A DNA stretch of 53,816 bases, from the NCBI GenBank assembly GCA_015065325.1, contig SVQO01000016.1:1-53816 (forward strand), given 5' to 3'. Below, one piece after another: positions 41,742 through 50,924 of the stretch (position 1 is its first letter; each line of letters starts with the position of its first letter). A program made the translations under genes and the position numbers. Source of the DNA: Oscillospiraceae bacterium. Its GTDB lineage: Bacteria > Bacillota > Clostridia > Oscillospirales > SIG627. Below the pieces are notes generated by a model that did not search any database, was not told the DNA's origin, and saw nothing but the letters and a program-made list of their open reading frames with translations.

Positions 41742-42461
41742 ATGGCTTTATTTACTCTTGCCGATCTGCATTTGTCTCTGTCCGACGATAAGCCTATGGA
41801 CGTTTTTGGAGGCAGTTGGGTTGGCTATGAAAAAAAATTGCAAGAATATTGGGAGTATATGGTTCGCCCCGAGGATACGGTAGTGGTCCCCGGTGACATT
41901 TCCTGGGCAATGAGTTTGGAAGGTTCTCTTGATGACCTTCGCTTTATCCACAACCTTCCGGGCAACAAGATCCTGATGAAAGGCAATCACGACTATTGGT
42001 GGGCTTCCATGACGAAAATGGAAGCGTTTCTGGAGGAAAACAAGCTTTCCACTCTGCGCTTTCTTTATAACGACGCCGTCTTTTGTCAGGGAAAGATTCT
42101 TTGCGGCTCTCGCGGATGGATGTGCGAAGATAAAATGACCGAGCAGGATCAGAAGGTTTTGCGCAGAGAAAGCCTGCGCTTCCGCCTTTCTCTGGAAAAA
42201 GCAAGCACGCTTGCAGATTCAGTAGAAGCGGAAAGCGGCGAACGACCCGAATTGATCTGCTTCTCCCATTATCCCGTAGTGACCGCTGCTCAGCGGGAAA
42301 ACCCGATCCTGGACGTTTTAAAGGAATTCGGCGTACGCCGCGTTTATTACGGACATCTGCACAACTGGGGAACGAAGCCCCTATACGAAGAATGGGAAGG
42401 GATCCGCTTCACACTGGTTTCCTCCGACTACCGCGCCTTTACCCCTGTAAGAATCGAGTAA
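41742..42461 (+). CDS. Calcineurin-like metallophosphoesterase
   Basis: A 239-residue metallophosphoesterase. The dimetal motifs are complete: LADLHLS, VPGDISWA, MKGNHDYWW, CFSHYPV and YYGHLHNWG. It is cytoplasmic, with no signal peptide. The DxH-GD-GNHD-H-GHxH pattern proves the fold but not the substrate. The start at 42461's frame is set at 41742, with AAAGGA eight bases upstream; a much longer open frame from 41247 overlaps yraN and is not used. A strong terminator follows. Confidence 0.9.
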   Translation: MALFTLADLHLSLSDDKPMDVFGGSWVGYEKKLQEYWEYMVRPEDTVVVPGDISWAMSLEGSLDDLRFIHNLPGNKILMKGNHDYWWASMTKMEAFLEENKLSTLRFLYNDAVFCQGKILCGSRGWMCEDKMTEQDQKVLRRESLRFRLSLEKASTLADSVEAESGERPELICFSHYPVVTAAQRENPILDVLKEFGVRRVYYGHLHNWGTKPLYEEWEGIRFTLVSSDYRAFTPVRIE

Positions 42462-42491
42462 GACCGATCTGAAACCGATCGGTCTTTTTTC
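42460..42491 (+). terminator. Terminator between the phosphoesterase gene and spoIIIAA
   Basis: AAGACCGATC-TGAAACC-GATCGGTCTT followed by T residues. Confidence 0.85.
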
Positions 42492-42502
42492 TTTTATTCG
42501 TA

Positions 42503-42510
42503 CATAGAAT
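42503..42510 (+). promoter_or_regulatory. Possible sigma-E -10 box of the spoIIIA operon
   Basis: CATAGAAT fits the CATANNNT pattern, 27 bases before the spoIIIAA start. The -35 side overlaps the preceding T-run and is unclear. The operon is sigma-E controlled in Bacillus. Confidence 0.4.
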
Positions 42511-42537
42511 GTTAGCGGTAAAAGGAAGGAGAAAAGA

Positions 42538-43446
42538 ATGGATCCCATCAAACATCATATTTCCGTTTTTCCGCCGCGACTGCGCAAGGTACTGGAACGG
42601 TATCCGCATCCGGAAAACATTTGCGAGATCCGACTGAGAGACGGATCTCCCTTGTCTCTGACGGATCACCGAGAGAATATTACGTTGGACGAAGGAGGAC
42701 GCCCCTGCCCTCTTTCCCGAGCCGTCCGTTGCCGCTCCGAGGAGCTTTCTTACGTTTTGGGAGCGTTTTGCAAAGGAAGCGTTTACCGCTATTTTGACCG
42801 TTTGAAGGATGGCTTTGCCGTTGATGATTACGGCTGGAGAATGGGCGTTTCTACCGCCATAACAGAAAGAGGTATCTTTCTGCCGAAAAGAATTCTCGGC
42901 ATCAATTTGCGAATTCCCCGCCACACACCCTTTGCGGCTAAACCACTCGCGGAAAAAATTCAGCGAGAAGGTTTGTTTTCGTTTTTGATTTTTTCACCGC
43001 CCGGGGAAGGAAAAACGACTGTCTTGCGTTCCTTGGCGGCACTGCTTTCGCAGGGAGAAAAAAATACTCCGCCGATTCGGGTCGCCGTAATAGATGAACG
43101 AGGGGAGCTATTCCCTCCTCAGATGAAGATCAAAACGGGTCTGTTGGACGTTTTGCCGGACTGCGAAAAAGGCGAAGGGATTGCAATCGCCACGAGGCTT
43201 TTTTCTCCCCAGGTCATTTGCTGTGACGAGATCGGAACACCGCGGGAAGCGGAAGCAGTCCTTGCTTCTTGCAGCGGTGGATGCTACGTGATCGCCACCG
43301 CTCACGCTTCTTGCCTTGAGGAAGCGCGGCATACCCCTTACCTTGCAAGCTTGATCAGCTCGGGAAAATTCCGACACGGCGTCTTCTTAAAAAAAGAATG
43401 CGGAGATGATTTTCGTCTCAGCTTTCACTGGGAGAGTTTTCTATGA
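42538..43446 (+). CDS. spoIIIAA: Stage III sporulation protein AA (ATPase)
   Basis: A 302-residue SpoIIIAA, a secretion-ATPase-like protein thought to power the SpoIIIA-SpoIIQ channel between mother cell and forespore. Walker A is SPPGEGKTT (about 158-166). VIDERGEL gives the Walker B-like region, and CCDEIGTPREAEAV and ATAHASCLEEA match the family. AAGGAGG precedes the start. It is first of eight genes, and overlaps spoIIIAB by four bases. Confidence 0.96.
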   Translation: MDPIKHHISVFPPRLRKVLERYPHPENICEIRLRDGSPLSLTDHRENITLDEGGRPCPLSRAVRCRSEELSYVLGAFCKGSVYRYFDRLKDGFAVDDYGWRMGVSTAITERGIFLPKRILGINLRIPRHTPFAAKPLAEKIQREGLFSFLIFSPPGEGKTTVLRSLAALLSQGEKNTPPIRVAVIDERGELFPPQMKIKTGLLDVLPDCEKGEGIAIATRLFSPQVICCDEIGTPREAEAVLASCSGGCYVIATAHASCLEEARHTPYLASLISSGKFRHGVFLKKECGDDFRLSFHWESFL

Positions 43447-43943
43447 AGCTTGCAGGAATCTTATTTTTATCATTGATCCCCATCCTGTTTTCTTTTCGAC
43501 TTGGCGAGGAGCTCCGAAGAAAGCAAAAGCTGAGAAAAGCTTTTTTGGAATTTCTTTCTCACTTTCATTTTCAAATCGAAAACTTTTTGAGGGATCAAGC
43601 AGAGATCGTTTCTTGCTTCGACCATTCCCTTTTTTGCAAAACACCTTTTTTCGCAGAGTTGGAAAAGCAGATTCGTGAGAATCCATGCGGTGCCTTCGCG
43701 CGAACCTGGAAGCGGCACGGAGAAGATTTCGGGTTCGACGCCGAGACCTTTCAGCTTCTGAGTCAGTTAGCAGAGCACTTCGGCTTTCAAGAAAAGAATG
43801 CCCAGCTGGCAGAGCTTTCCCGTGCCGTAGAGGTTTTGGAAAAGCGAGAAAATGACGGCGAAAAAGAATGTGAAAACAAGATCAAGATCCTGCGAATTTC
43901 GGGACTTACTGCAGGACTTGGCATTTTGATCTTATTGATTTAG
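43443..43943 (+). CDS. spoIIIAB: Stage III sporulation protein AB
   Basis: A 166-residue SpoIIIAB, similar to GspF-type secretion platform proteins. It has one hydrophobic segment at each end (LAGILFLSLIPILF; LTAGLGILILLI) and a helical middle with LAEHFGFQEKNAQ and LEKRENDGEKE. It overlaps spoIIIAA and lies ten bases before spoIIIAC. Confidence 0.9.
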   Translation: MKLAGILFLSLIPILFSFRLGEELRRKQKLRKAFLEFLSHFHFQIENFLRDQAEIVSCFDHSLFCKTPFFAELEKQIRENPCGAFARTWKRHGEDFGFDAETFQLLSQLAEHFGFQEKNAQLAELSRAVEVLEKRENDGEKECENKIKILRISGLTAGLGILILLI

Positions 43944-43953
43944 GAGAAAAAAT

Positions 43954-44148
43954 ATGGACGTTACCTTACTATTGAAAATTGCCGGCGTCGGTCTTCTGAC
44001 CTCGGTGCTTTGTCAAGTGCTGAAATCCGGCGGTCGGGATGAACAGGCAGGCTACGTGGTACTGGGAGGAATCATCGTCGTGCTTCTTCTTTTGGTGGGC
44101 GAGATCTCCCATTTGATCACCACGGTACGAAATACCTTCGGGATCTGA
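43954..44148 (+). CDS. spoIIIAC: Stage III sporulation protein AC
   Basis: A 64-residue membrane protein with two helices: LLKIAGVGLLTSVLCQVL and GYVVLGGIIVVLLLLVGEI, with QVLKSGGRDEQA between them, the family signature. It overlaps spoIIIAD by one base. Confidence 0.94.
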   Translation: MDVTLLLKIAGVGLLTSVLCQVLKSGGRDEQAGYVVLGGIIVVLLLLVGEISHLITTVRNTFGI

Positions 44149-44531
44149 TGAATCTGCTCCCCCTTTGTGCCTTCGCCTTGCTTGCGGGGATTTTGCTAAA
44201 AATATCGGAGGAGCTCTTCCCGAAATTCAAGCCCTTGATCCTTGCGGCAACGGGGATTCTGTTTTTCCTTTATTTCATCATAAAGATCGCGCCCTTATGG
44301 ACAAAGCTGTTCACCTTTGGCTCGGAAAGCGATTATCCGGCGCTGTTTGCTCTTTTGTTTAAAGGATTTGGAATTGCTCTGGTCGTATCGGTATCCGCTT
44401 CCTTTTGTCGGGATCTGGGTGAAGAAAAGGTGGCGGAAAAGCTGGAGCTTTGTGGGAAAGGCGCCATTTTGTATTTGTCACTTCCCATTCTGGAATACTT
44501 ATTAAAATGGATCGGAGAGATCGTCGTTTGA
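44148..44531 (+). CDS. spoIIIAD: Stage III sporulation protein AD
   Basis: A 127-residue membrane protein with about four helices. KPLILAATGILFFLY and FKGFGIALVVSVSASFCRDLGEEKVAEKLEL in parts fit SpoIIIAD; CGKGAILYLSLPILEYLL closes it. The start shares a base with the spoIIIAC stop. Confidence 0.94.
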   Translation: MNLLPLCAFALLAGILLKISEELFPKFKPLILAATGILFFLYFIIKIAPLWTKLFTFGSESDYPALFALLFKGFGIALVVSVSASFCRDLGEEKVAEKLELCGKGAILYLSLPILEYLLKWIGEIVV

Positions 44532-45643
44532 AAAAATGGTCATTCAAAATCGCACTTCTGCTTTTTTGCCTGCTTCTAATCCCCACCACTTCCGTCTTCG
44601 CTACGGAAAAGGAGAGCTTGGAGAAATTTTCGGGAACGGAGGATTTGTGGAAGCAGGTCCCGGAGGATCTGGATGCCGATGCTTTGCGCGAGCTTTTGGA
44701 GGAAAAGGATACGGGCTCCTTCACCCAAAAGCTATGGGACGGGATCCTATCATTATTCTCCCTTGGCATCAAAGACGGAATACACCTTTTTGCAAAGCTG
44801 TTTGCTCTGCTTTTATTTGCCGCTCTGTATCGTTCGCTCAAGGACTCCTTTAAGATAACGGGGGGAGAAAACGCTTTTCAGTTTCTGTTTCACCTTTGTC
44901 TTTCCCTCACTTGCTTTTCTGCCTTGCAGAGTTGTATTTCCATTGCAAATACGTCTCTGAAAACAGTCAGCACCTTTTTTATCGCCTCTCTGCCCGTGAC
45001 CACCGTGCTTCTTACCCTGTCGGGTGCTCCGACTGCGGGGGCGACTATGGCATCTTCCATAAACCTTACCCTGGGTGCGGTCAGCACGTTCGTATCTCCG
45101 TGTCTGTCGGGTATTTTAAACACGCTGTTTGCTTTTACTATGGTCGACGGGATCTTAGACGGAGGACTGAGCAGCTTTCTGGCTTTTTTAAAGAAGTGCG
45201 TGAAGGTGCTTTGCATTCTGTTCTTCACCTTGATCACCGCTTCCCTTGCTTTAAAAAGCGCGCTGGCAACAGCGGCAGATTCCGTTGCAATGCGTTCAGT
45301 ACGTTTTGCGGCTGGGAACTTTATCCCCATCGTGGGCTCTCTGGTGGGAGAAAGCGCAAAAACTCTTACTGCGGCGTTTACCGCGGTAAAGGCGGAATGC
45401 GGGATCCTATGCATTCTGATCCTCGTTTTCGTTCTGCTTCGTCCCATTCTCTGTATTGCGGTGCAAAAACTTTTTCTGGGTCTGGCAGGATCCTTTGCGG
45501 AAATCGTGGGAGAAAAGCAAATCCAAGGATTTCTAAAATCCCTTTCCGGTCTTCTGGACCTTTTGATGGCACTTCTGATCTCTCAGGGCTGTTATCTGAT
45601 CTTTTATATTACGCTGTTTATTACCAACCGAGGGAGCTTATAA
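44528..45643 (+). CDS. spoIIIAE: Stage III sporulation protein AE
   Basis: A 371-residue SpoIIIAE, the largest membrane part of the SpoIIIA complex. A cleavable signal peptide (KKWSFKIALLLFCLLLIP, cut near VFA) is followed by a soluble stretch and about seven membrane segments, including LTLSGAPTAGATMA and AAGNFIPIVGSLVGESAKTL. I set the start at TTG 44528, which overlaps the spoIIIAD stop and has GGAGAG eight bases before it. ATG 44507 in the same frame has no ribosome site. Confidence 0.92.
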   Translation: MKKWSFKIALLLFCLLLIPTTSVFATEKESLEKFSGTEDLWKQVPEDLDADALRELLEEKDTGSFTQKLWDGILSLFSLGIKDGIHLFAKLFALLLFAALYRSLKDSFKITGGENAFQFLFHLCLSLTCFSALQSCISIANTSLKTVSTFFIASLPVTTVLLTLSGAPTAGATMASSINLTLGAVSTFVSPCLSGILNTLFAFTMVDGILDGGLSSFLAFLKKCVKVLCILFFTLITASLALKSALATAADSVAMRSVRFAAGNFIPIVGSLVGESAKTLTAAFTAVKAECGILCILILVFVLLRPILCIAVQKLFLGLAGSFAEIVGEKQIQGFLKSLSGLLDLLMALLISQGCYLIFYITLFITNRGSL

Positions 45644-45644
45644 A

Positions 45645-46073
45645 ATGAAGGAATGGGTCTGGGCCTTAATACTTCTTTCCCTATGCGGGAAGCTTGCGAA
45701 AAACCTTTTTCCCCATGGTGAAAAATCTCCGCTTCACGCGCCGCTTCGCTTTTTGTTGTCCCTATGCCTGTCACTGGTCATCTTCGCTCCTTGGTTCGGA
45801 GCAAAACGGATCGAGCTTTTAAGCGGAAGACTTTTTTCCTTCGAAGAAGAAAGCACCATTGACGGAGATCGGATCGTCTTGGAACAGATCGGGCAAACCA
45901 TGAAAAAAAGCGTAGATACCGCCTTCCCAAACTGCAAGTATTCCTTGGAGATCTACACGGACGAAAACGATCTGCCTGCACAGGTTAAGGTGATCTGTGA
46001 CGACGAAAAGGATGCGGAGAAGATCTCCGCCTTCATTCAACGCAATTACGGACTGAAAGCTGATGCAAAATAA
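45645..46073 (+). CDS. spoIIIAF: Stage III sporulation protein AF
   Basis: A 142-residue SpoIIIAF with two N-terminal membrane helices and a small extracytoplasmic ring-like domain (YSLEIYTDENDLPAQVKVIC) related to SpoIIIAG/AH domains. The start is one base past the spoIIIAE stop. Confidence 0.9.
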   Translation: MKEWVWALILLSLCGKLAKNLFPHGEKSPLHAPLRFLLSLCLSLVIFAPWFGAKRIELLSGRLFSFEEESTIDGDRIVLEQIGQTMKKSVDTAFPNCKYSLEIYTDENDLPAQVKVICDDEKDAEKISAFIQRNYGLKADAK

Positions 46074-46087
46074 AGGAGAATAGGAAC

Positions 46088-46576
46088 GTGGAAAAAAGCA
46101 AAACAAATTTTTTCAAAAAAAACATACCGATCATTGCCATTCTTTTCATCTTAGGTATCATTTTTCTGGGAATGTCTGAATATGATTTCAACAAGAACGA
46201 TGAAAAAAGCGGTGTCGATTTCGATGAGCGCGCATACACAAAGGACCTGGAGGATCGGCTGAGTGCTATGCTGGAGGAAATGGAGGGAGTAGAAAACGTC
46301 CGTGTGATGATCACCCTGGACAGTAGCTCCCGTTACCGTTTTGCCCAGCAGGAAAGTGCTACGCTCCAGGGAAGCACCTACGTCAGCTCCTATTTGACGC
46401 AGGATCTTGGAAGCGGCTCCAAGGAACCCATTCTGATCGAGGTGGGATCACCGAAAATAAAGGGGGTGAGCGTCGTCTGCCGCGGAGCGGAAAACATTCT
46501 GATCCGAGAAAAGATCATCGGTCTTATCTCGGGCACATTAAACCTTACAAAAAATAAAATTTACGTTACAGAGTAG
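46088..46576 (+). CDS. spoIIIAG: Stage III sporulation protein AG
   Basis: A 162-residue SpoIIIAG, which forms the large channel ring in the intermembrane space. One helix (IPIIAILFILGIIFLG) is followed by YTKDLEDRLSAMLEEMEGV, ENVRVMITLDSS and GVSVVCRGAENILIREKI, the ring-building fold. The start is GTG 46088, with AAAGGAG nine bases upstream. Confidence 0.93.
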   Translation: MEKSKTNFFKKNIPIIAILFILGIIFLGMSEYDFNKNDEKSGVDFDERAYTKDLEDRLSAMLEEMEGVENVRVMITLDSSSRYRFAQQESATLQGSTYVSSYLTQDLGSGSKEPILIEVGSPKIKGVSVVCRGAENILIREKIIGLISGTLNLTKNKIYVTE

Positions 46577-46585
46577 GAGTTTGCC

Positions 46586-47254
46586 ATGAAAAAACTGAAA
46601 AAAATCAGCCTGTCCCAGCCGGAAGAAACCACCGAACAGGCAGAAACCGCCTTGACCGTTGCCCTTTCCGAGGACGAGGACCCCTCCACCTTTTGGAAGA
46701 TGCCGAAATGGATGGAAAAGGCCAAGGAGAAGATCAAGCCCTTTCCATGGAAGGCAATCAACGGCAGAAACGCACTGATCGCCGGATGCCTTGTGATCGT
46801 CGCCATTGCAGGGTATCTGAACATCCGTTACGGTGCCGCACCCGTTTCGGGCGAAGAGGAGCTTCCTCCCGAAAATCAAGTGCAGGAGGAAACGGATGCT
46901 CAGAGCTATTTTGCCAGTGCCATTATCGACCGCGAGCGTGCAAGAGGTGAAGCGTTGGAGGTTCTGGTCAGCATCACCGAGGATGAAGCAGCCAGCGAAA
47001 CGGCAAAGATCGAAGCCTATTCGCAAATGGAGCGCATCGCCAACGAGACCAGCTGGGAGATCGACATTGAAAACCTGGTAAAGGCAAAGGGATTCGAGGA
47101 ATGCGTTGCCATCATCAATGAGGAAAGTGCCAACATCGTAGTTTCCGCAAACGGTCTTACCCCCGGTGAAATTGCACAGATCAAGGAGATCGTATTTTTG
47201 GAGTCCTCCATCCAGCCCAAAGACGTAAAGATCATTGAGAAAAACAGCTTATAA
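46586..47254 (+). CDS. spoIIIAH: Stage III sporulation protein AH
   Basis: A 222-residue SpoIIIAH, the mother-cell partner of forespore SpoIIQ. A longer cytoplasmic tail than in Bacillus (about 60 residues, acidic) precedes the helix LIAGCLVIVAIAGYL. The YscJ-like ring domain has YFASAIIDRERARGEALEVL, a coiled segment, and CVAIINEESANIVVSA. It is the last gene of the operon. Confidence 0.95.
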   Translation: MKKLKKISLSQPEETTEQAETALTVALSEDEDPSTFWKMPKWMEKAKEKIKPFPWKAINGRNALIAGCLVIVAIAGYLNIRYGAAPVSGEEELPPENQVQEETDAQSYFASAIIDRERARGEALEVLVSITEDEAASETAKIEAYSQMERIANETSWEIDIENLVKAKGFEECVAIINEESANIVVSANGLTPGEIAQIKEIVFLESSIQPKDVKIIEKNSL

Positions 47255-47263
47255 ATAAAAAAT

Positions 47264-47297
47264 CGGCAGTAAAAACAGTGTTTTTACTGCCGTTTCT
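47264..47297. terminator. Bidirectional terminator between spoIIIAH and the CAP-domain gene
   Basis: CGGCAGTAAAAAC-AGT-GTTTTTACTGCCG, a 13-base perfect stem with T-rich flank. It lies between two converging genes. Confidence 0.75.
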
Positions 47298-48542
47298 TTA
47301 TGAATAGAAGGTCTGAGCACCCAGCACGGAAATATGAAAATTTCCATCGCTTTGCAAAGCATAGCCGATTCCCACGTGGGTAAAGGAGGAGCTCAAAATA
47401 TTGTTGCGGTGATCGGTACAGTTATAGTACGCGTCACAGACGAAAAAGGCATTGGCATAGCCTTGAGAAATATTCTCTCCGCAGCTTCTCCACAAGATTC
47501 CCGCAGAGCTGAGACGACTGCCGTAGAGATTATCGTGATTAAAGAAGTTCTCGCTTGCCATTTTTCTCGAATAATCCGAGGAAACCTTGGCGGCTTGATC
47601 GGACCAGCTCAAGGACGCCATCCCATTCAGCGCACGAAGTGCATTGACATAATAATAGGACAGACGGGCTTGAGGTGCGTAATTGGGCGTAATACGGGGA
47701 TCGGTCAGGTAATGGTACTCACACTCCGTATAGCGAAGCCAGAGACCGTAATACTTCCCCGTTCCCAGAGTATCGCGAAAGCCGTAAACGCGACAGGAGC
47801 CAAGCTCGCGATACAAGGTATCGGATTGGGTGTCCTGAGTGCCGGTAAAGCCCTCAGCCTTTACGATCTGACCGTTCAGATAGAAGAAGGCGGAGGGATC
47901 CATGGTGAACACACCCCAAAGACCGACGCTGTCAACTTGCACGACGGTAAGCGAAGCGGGATCCGAGGCATAGATCAAGCTTTTCAGTTCGCCCTCCTCA
48001 ACGGTTTCCGTGGGAGTGCCCATTTTCTGAATCACGGAATCCACAGGCTCGTCAAAATCCAACTGAACGTTGAGAACGAATATGGGAGAGGTCACGGTAA
48101 GCTTGCAAAGCGTGCAGGTGTTTTTTTCGAAGCGATGGGCATTCAAAGTTCCGATCGCGCCACAAGCCTTGCAACGGGTTCGGTTTCCGCAGCCTTGTGA
48201 AACGTATTCGTGAGGAGGGCTCAAAAGAACCTCCTCTTTTTTCTCCCCGCAGTCGCAAACGTAGGTGCGCAAGCCGTTTTCAGTACAGCTTGCCTCCACC
48301 GTCGATCCTACCTTCCATTGATGGGTATGGGGCGGAGTTGGCGTTTTCTCGGAATCGGAGGGATCCGTTTCGTCTGAAGGGCTTTTCACATCGGAGTTTT
48401 CCCCATCTGAGTCAGTCATATTTTCCGTCTGCGTCGATTCTTCTTTTTTCGACGGGGCGTTTTTTTTGGACTGTTCTTCCCTTCCGCAAGACACCGAAAG
48501 CAAAAGAATCAGCGAGAGAAACAGTAACAGACTTTTTTTCAT
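47298..48542 (-). CDS. CAP-domain (SCP/YkwD-like) lipoprotein
   Basis: A 414-residue predicted lipoprotein: lipobox SVSC (Cys19) and a Ser/Asp/Glu/Thr-rich linker to about residue 70. Next is a Cys/His segment with repeated CxC and CxxC pairs (THQWKVGSTVEASC, VCDCGEK, RCKACG, CTLC), of the kind found in clostridial surface proteins. A middle domain of unknown type follows, then a C-terminal CAP domain (about 285-414: YVNALRALNGMASLSW, NHDNLYGSRL, CGENISQGY, HRNNILSSSFTHVGIGYA). Its active-site His and Glu are kept. In YkwD-like proteins the CAP domain's activity is unsettled. It is the last gene of the minus-strand cluster. Confidence 0.87.
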   Translation of the reverse strand: MKKSLLLFLSLILLLSVSCGREEQSKKNAPSKKEESTQTENMTDSDGENSDVKSPSDETDPSDSEKTPTPPHTHQWKVGSTVEASCTENGLRTYVCDCGEKKEEVLLSPPHEYVSQGCGNRTRCKACGAIGTLNAHRFEKNTCTLCKLTVTSPIFVLNVQLDFDEPVDSVIQKMGTPTETVEEGELKSLIYASDPASLTVVQVDSVGLWGVFTMDPSAFFYLNGQIVKAEGFTGTQDTQSDTLYRELGSCRVYGFRDTLGTGKYYGLWLRYTECEYHYLTDPRITPNYAPQARLSYYYVNALRALNGMASLSWSDQAAKVSSDYSRKMASENFFNHDNLYGSRLSSAGILWRSCGENISQGYANAFFVCDAYYNCTDHRNNILSSSFTHVGIGYALQSDGNFHISVLGAQTFYS

Positions 48543-48555
48543 TAAGAACTATCCT

Positions 48556-49194
48556 TCAACTCAATTCATTGGAAAAATCCAGAATCTGCTCGCGAATTCT
48601 GGAAAGGGAGGCGGAATTGCCATGTCCGGGACAAAGCTTGAGATCCGACTCCAAAGCTGCAATTTTTCGTAGAGACGCGGAAAGAGCATCGCGATCGCCT
48701 CCCCACAGGTCGTAGCGACCGTAACCGTAGGCAAATACGGTATCTCCGCAAAAAAGGGTATTTTCCGACAAAAAGCAGACGGAGCCGGGCGTATGACCGG
48801 GCGTGTGCATCACGGTAAAGGTCATATCACCCGCACGGATCACATCTCCCTCCTCCACCACAAGATCCGCCGAGGAGGTGGGAAAAGCAGAAAGATCGCC
48901 GCGGTAATAAAAGCCCGCGGAATTCTTTCCTGCGTCGGAAAGCATCACCTCATCCTCACGGTGAACCACTACCTTCGCACCGGTAGCCGCCTTCAAGGCA
49001 CGAACTCCCTGCGAGTGATCAAAGTGTCCGTGGGTCAGAAGGATATAGTCGGGAGAAAGCCCTTTGGCCGCAAGCTTTTGGGCAATGCCCTCTCCGTCCA
49101 TACCGGGGTCGATCACCACGCAAGCACCGCTTTCGTCAAAGCAAAAATAAGTGTTGGTGCGAAGCGCCCCCAGTGAAAAAGTCAAAATTCTCAT
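48556..49194 (-). CDS. MBL-fold hydrolase (glyoxalase II-like)
   Basis: A 212-residue metallo-beta-lactamase-fold hydrolase of the short glyoxalase II-like group. Motifs: VVIDPGMDG, LLTHGHFDHSQG, MHTPGHTPGSVCF, FCGDTVF and CPGHG. It has no C-terminal glutathione-binding domain, so true glyoxalase II activity is doubtful. It lies between dgt and the CAP-domain gene on the same strand. Confidence 0.9.
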   Translation of the reverse strand: MRILTFSLGALRTNTYFCFDESGACVVIDPGMDGEGIAQKLAAKGLSPDYILLTHGHFDHSQGVRALKAATGAKVVVHREDEVMLSDAGKNSAGFYYRGDLSAFPTSSADLVVEEGDVIRAGDMTFTVMHTPGHTPGSVCFLSENTLFCGDTVFAYGYGRYDLWGGDRDALSASLRKIAALESDLKLCPGHGNSASLSRIREQILDFSNELS

Positions 49195-49203
49195 AAAACA
49201 ATC

Positions 49204-50406
49204 CTAGAAACTGATGATCTCATTGAAGCATTCAATGGCATAGCGGTCGCTCATTCCCGCAATATAGGAGATTACGGCACGGGCATAATCCGCTTCGTAA
49301 GAAAGGTCGAAGATGGCAGGATTCAACTGCTTTGCATCCCGAACGAGAGTCCAATAGGTGCTGAGCCAATTATAAAATGCGGCAAACAGCTTCGGATAGA
49401 TCTTTTGCATCTCATCCAATCTTTGCAGGGTATGCTCCCCGTCGAAGCAATCAAAGAGCAATTTGAAGATCTCGCGGATCATAATTTCGAAAAATTTCTC
49501 CGCACGGGAAACACGGGGGTTCCGATAGATATGCTTTAAATTAAACTCGCCCAAAAGACAGATAAACTCATTGGTGAGATCCGAGAAGCAAATTCCCGCA
49601 TCGGGATCGGAGGAGCGGCAAAGGTCGTTGATCAAGTGATTGATGATAATGGTATTGTTGATGCGGTCGCCGGCATATTCTCCCACGAGCTCCGTCAGCT
49701 CTCTCATATTTTCGTCCGTAAGAACGCCGAGAGCAAGGGCATCCTCGATATCTCTGCCGATATAGGAAATGCGGTCTGCCATTTTCACCACGCAGCCCTC
49801 GTAGGTAAAGGGCTCTTCCCCGCCGGGAGTGGTAAGGGTGTAAAGATCCACGGCATCCGCTCTGGGATGCAGATGGTTTTTCGTTGCCTCGCCGCAATGG
49901 GAGATCAGACCGTCGCGCACTGCGTAGGTCAAATTCAAGGTCTGACGGTGGCGCTGGTCATCCTCCAAAAGCTCCAAATAATCCACGCAAAACAGGCTGT
50001 TTTTCTCGTGCCAGAATTTTTCCCCGGTTACCTTGAGAGAAATATCGTTCAAAACCCGCTCGCCCTTATGACCGAAGGGAGAATGTCCCAGGTCGTGTCC
50101 CACGGCAATGGAACGGACCAATTCGGAATTCAATCCCAGAGAGGCAGATATGGCAGTGGCAATGGACTCCACGTGAAGCACGTGCTCGATCCTGGTACAG
50201 ATATGGTCACTTTGGGGAGAAAAAAATACCTGCGTCTTGTGCTTCAGGCGACGAAAGCCGGTGGAATGGATAATACGGGTATAGTCTCTTGCAAAAGGGC
50301 TTCGGGGATCATTTTCACGCTGATAGATGGGAGATATGCGTGCGGTTGCCGCTTCCCACTTCTCCGAAATCGGGATCGTTGCAATCAGGGAAAATTTCTT
50401 CTCCAT
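49204..50406 (-). CDS. dgt: dGTPase-like HD-domain triphosphohydrolase
   Basis: A 400-residue HD-domain protein of the dGTPase family, which splits dGTP (or other dNTPs) to nucleoside and tripolyphosphate. DYTRIIHSTGFRRLKHKTQV, HICTRIEHVLHV (His75) and VGHDLGHSPFGHKGE (His104-Asp105) form the metal site, and ADRISYIGRDIEDAL is the later conserved helix. ATG 50406 is preferred to ATG 50409 because AGGAGG lies six bases before it. Which dNTP is used cannot be read. Confidence 0.93.
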   Translation of the reverse strand: MEKKFSLIATIPISEKWEAATARISPIYQRENDPRSPFARDYTRIIHSTGFRRLKHKTQVFFSPQSDHICTRIEHVLHVESIATAISASLGLNSELVRSIAVGHDLGHSPFGHKGERVLNDISLKVTGEKFWHEKNSLFCVDYLELLEDDQRHRQTLNLTYAVRDGLISHCGEATKNHLHPRADAVDLYTLTTPGGEEPFTYEGCVVKMADRISYIGRDIEDALALGVLTDENMRELTELVGEYAGDRINNTIIINHLINDLCRSSDPDAGICFSDLTNEFICLLGEFNLKHIYRNPRVSRAEKFFEIMIREIFKLLFDCFDGEHTLQRLDEMQKIYPKLFAAFYNWLSTYWTLVRDAKQLNPAIFDLSYEADYARAVISYIAGMSDRYAIECFNEIISF

Positions 50407-50416
50407 CATTATCCTC

Positions 50417-50923
50417 CTAGAATTTCAAGCGTTTGCGAAGCTTGAGGATATACCAGATCATAATCCGATCTAGCAAAATATCATATAGGTAAAAGCAAAG
50501 GTTTCCGAGAACCGCCAGAGAAGCGTAAAGCCACACAGCCTCTGCCGTTCCCGTCATAAGAGCTGACAAAACAAGCAGGATCGCAAGCACCGCATTAAAT
50601 ATCAAAAATTTGATAAGGGTAGCAAGCCACGGGCGAAGCATATTGATCTTTTTCTGTACGATGGGATACCATCCGCCCAATGCCAAAAACACAATAGCGG
50701 CATCCCTCACAGGAAACAGAAGGGAAAGAAGCCCTGCCGCCGCATAGACGCCAAAGGCCCAGCGCTCTCCGTATTCCGTAGAGATCACAAGGACGACGAG
50801 TCCTGCCGCAAAAGCAAGAGATACGTCCATTACGTTGATCACGTTTCCGATCGAAAGGATGGCGACGCACAGTGCCGCCATCAACGAACAGACGCTCAGG
50901 GTTTTCGTATGATTTTTCTTCAT
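50417..50923 (-). CDS. Small membrane protein, perhaps ECF S-component-like
   Basis: A 168-residue protein with about five membrane helices. The opening KTLSVCSLMAALCVAILSIGNVINVMD resembles membrane proteins of the ECF transporter substrate-binding type, but no named family is certain. It lies between dgt and the DnaJ-domain gene with very short gaps, so all are probably co-transcribed. Confidence 0.78.
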   Translation of the reverse strand: MKKNHTKTLSVCSLMAALCVAILSIGNVINVMDVSLAFAAGLVVLVISTEYGERWAFGVYAAAGLLSLLFPVRDAAIVFLALGGWYPIVQKKINMLRPWLATLIKFLIFNAVLAILLVLSALMTGTAEAVWLYASLAVLGNLCFYLYDILLDRIMIWYILKLRKRLKF

Positions 50924-50924
50924 A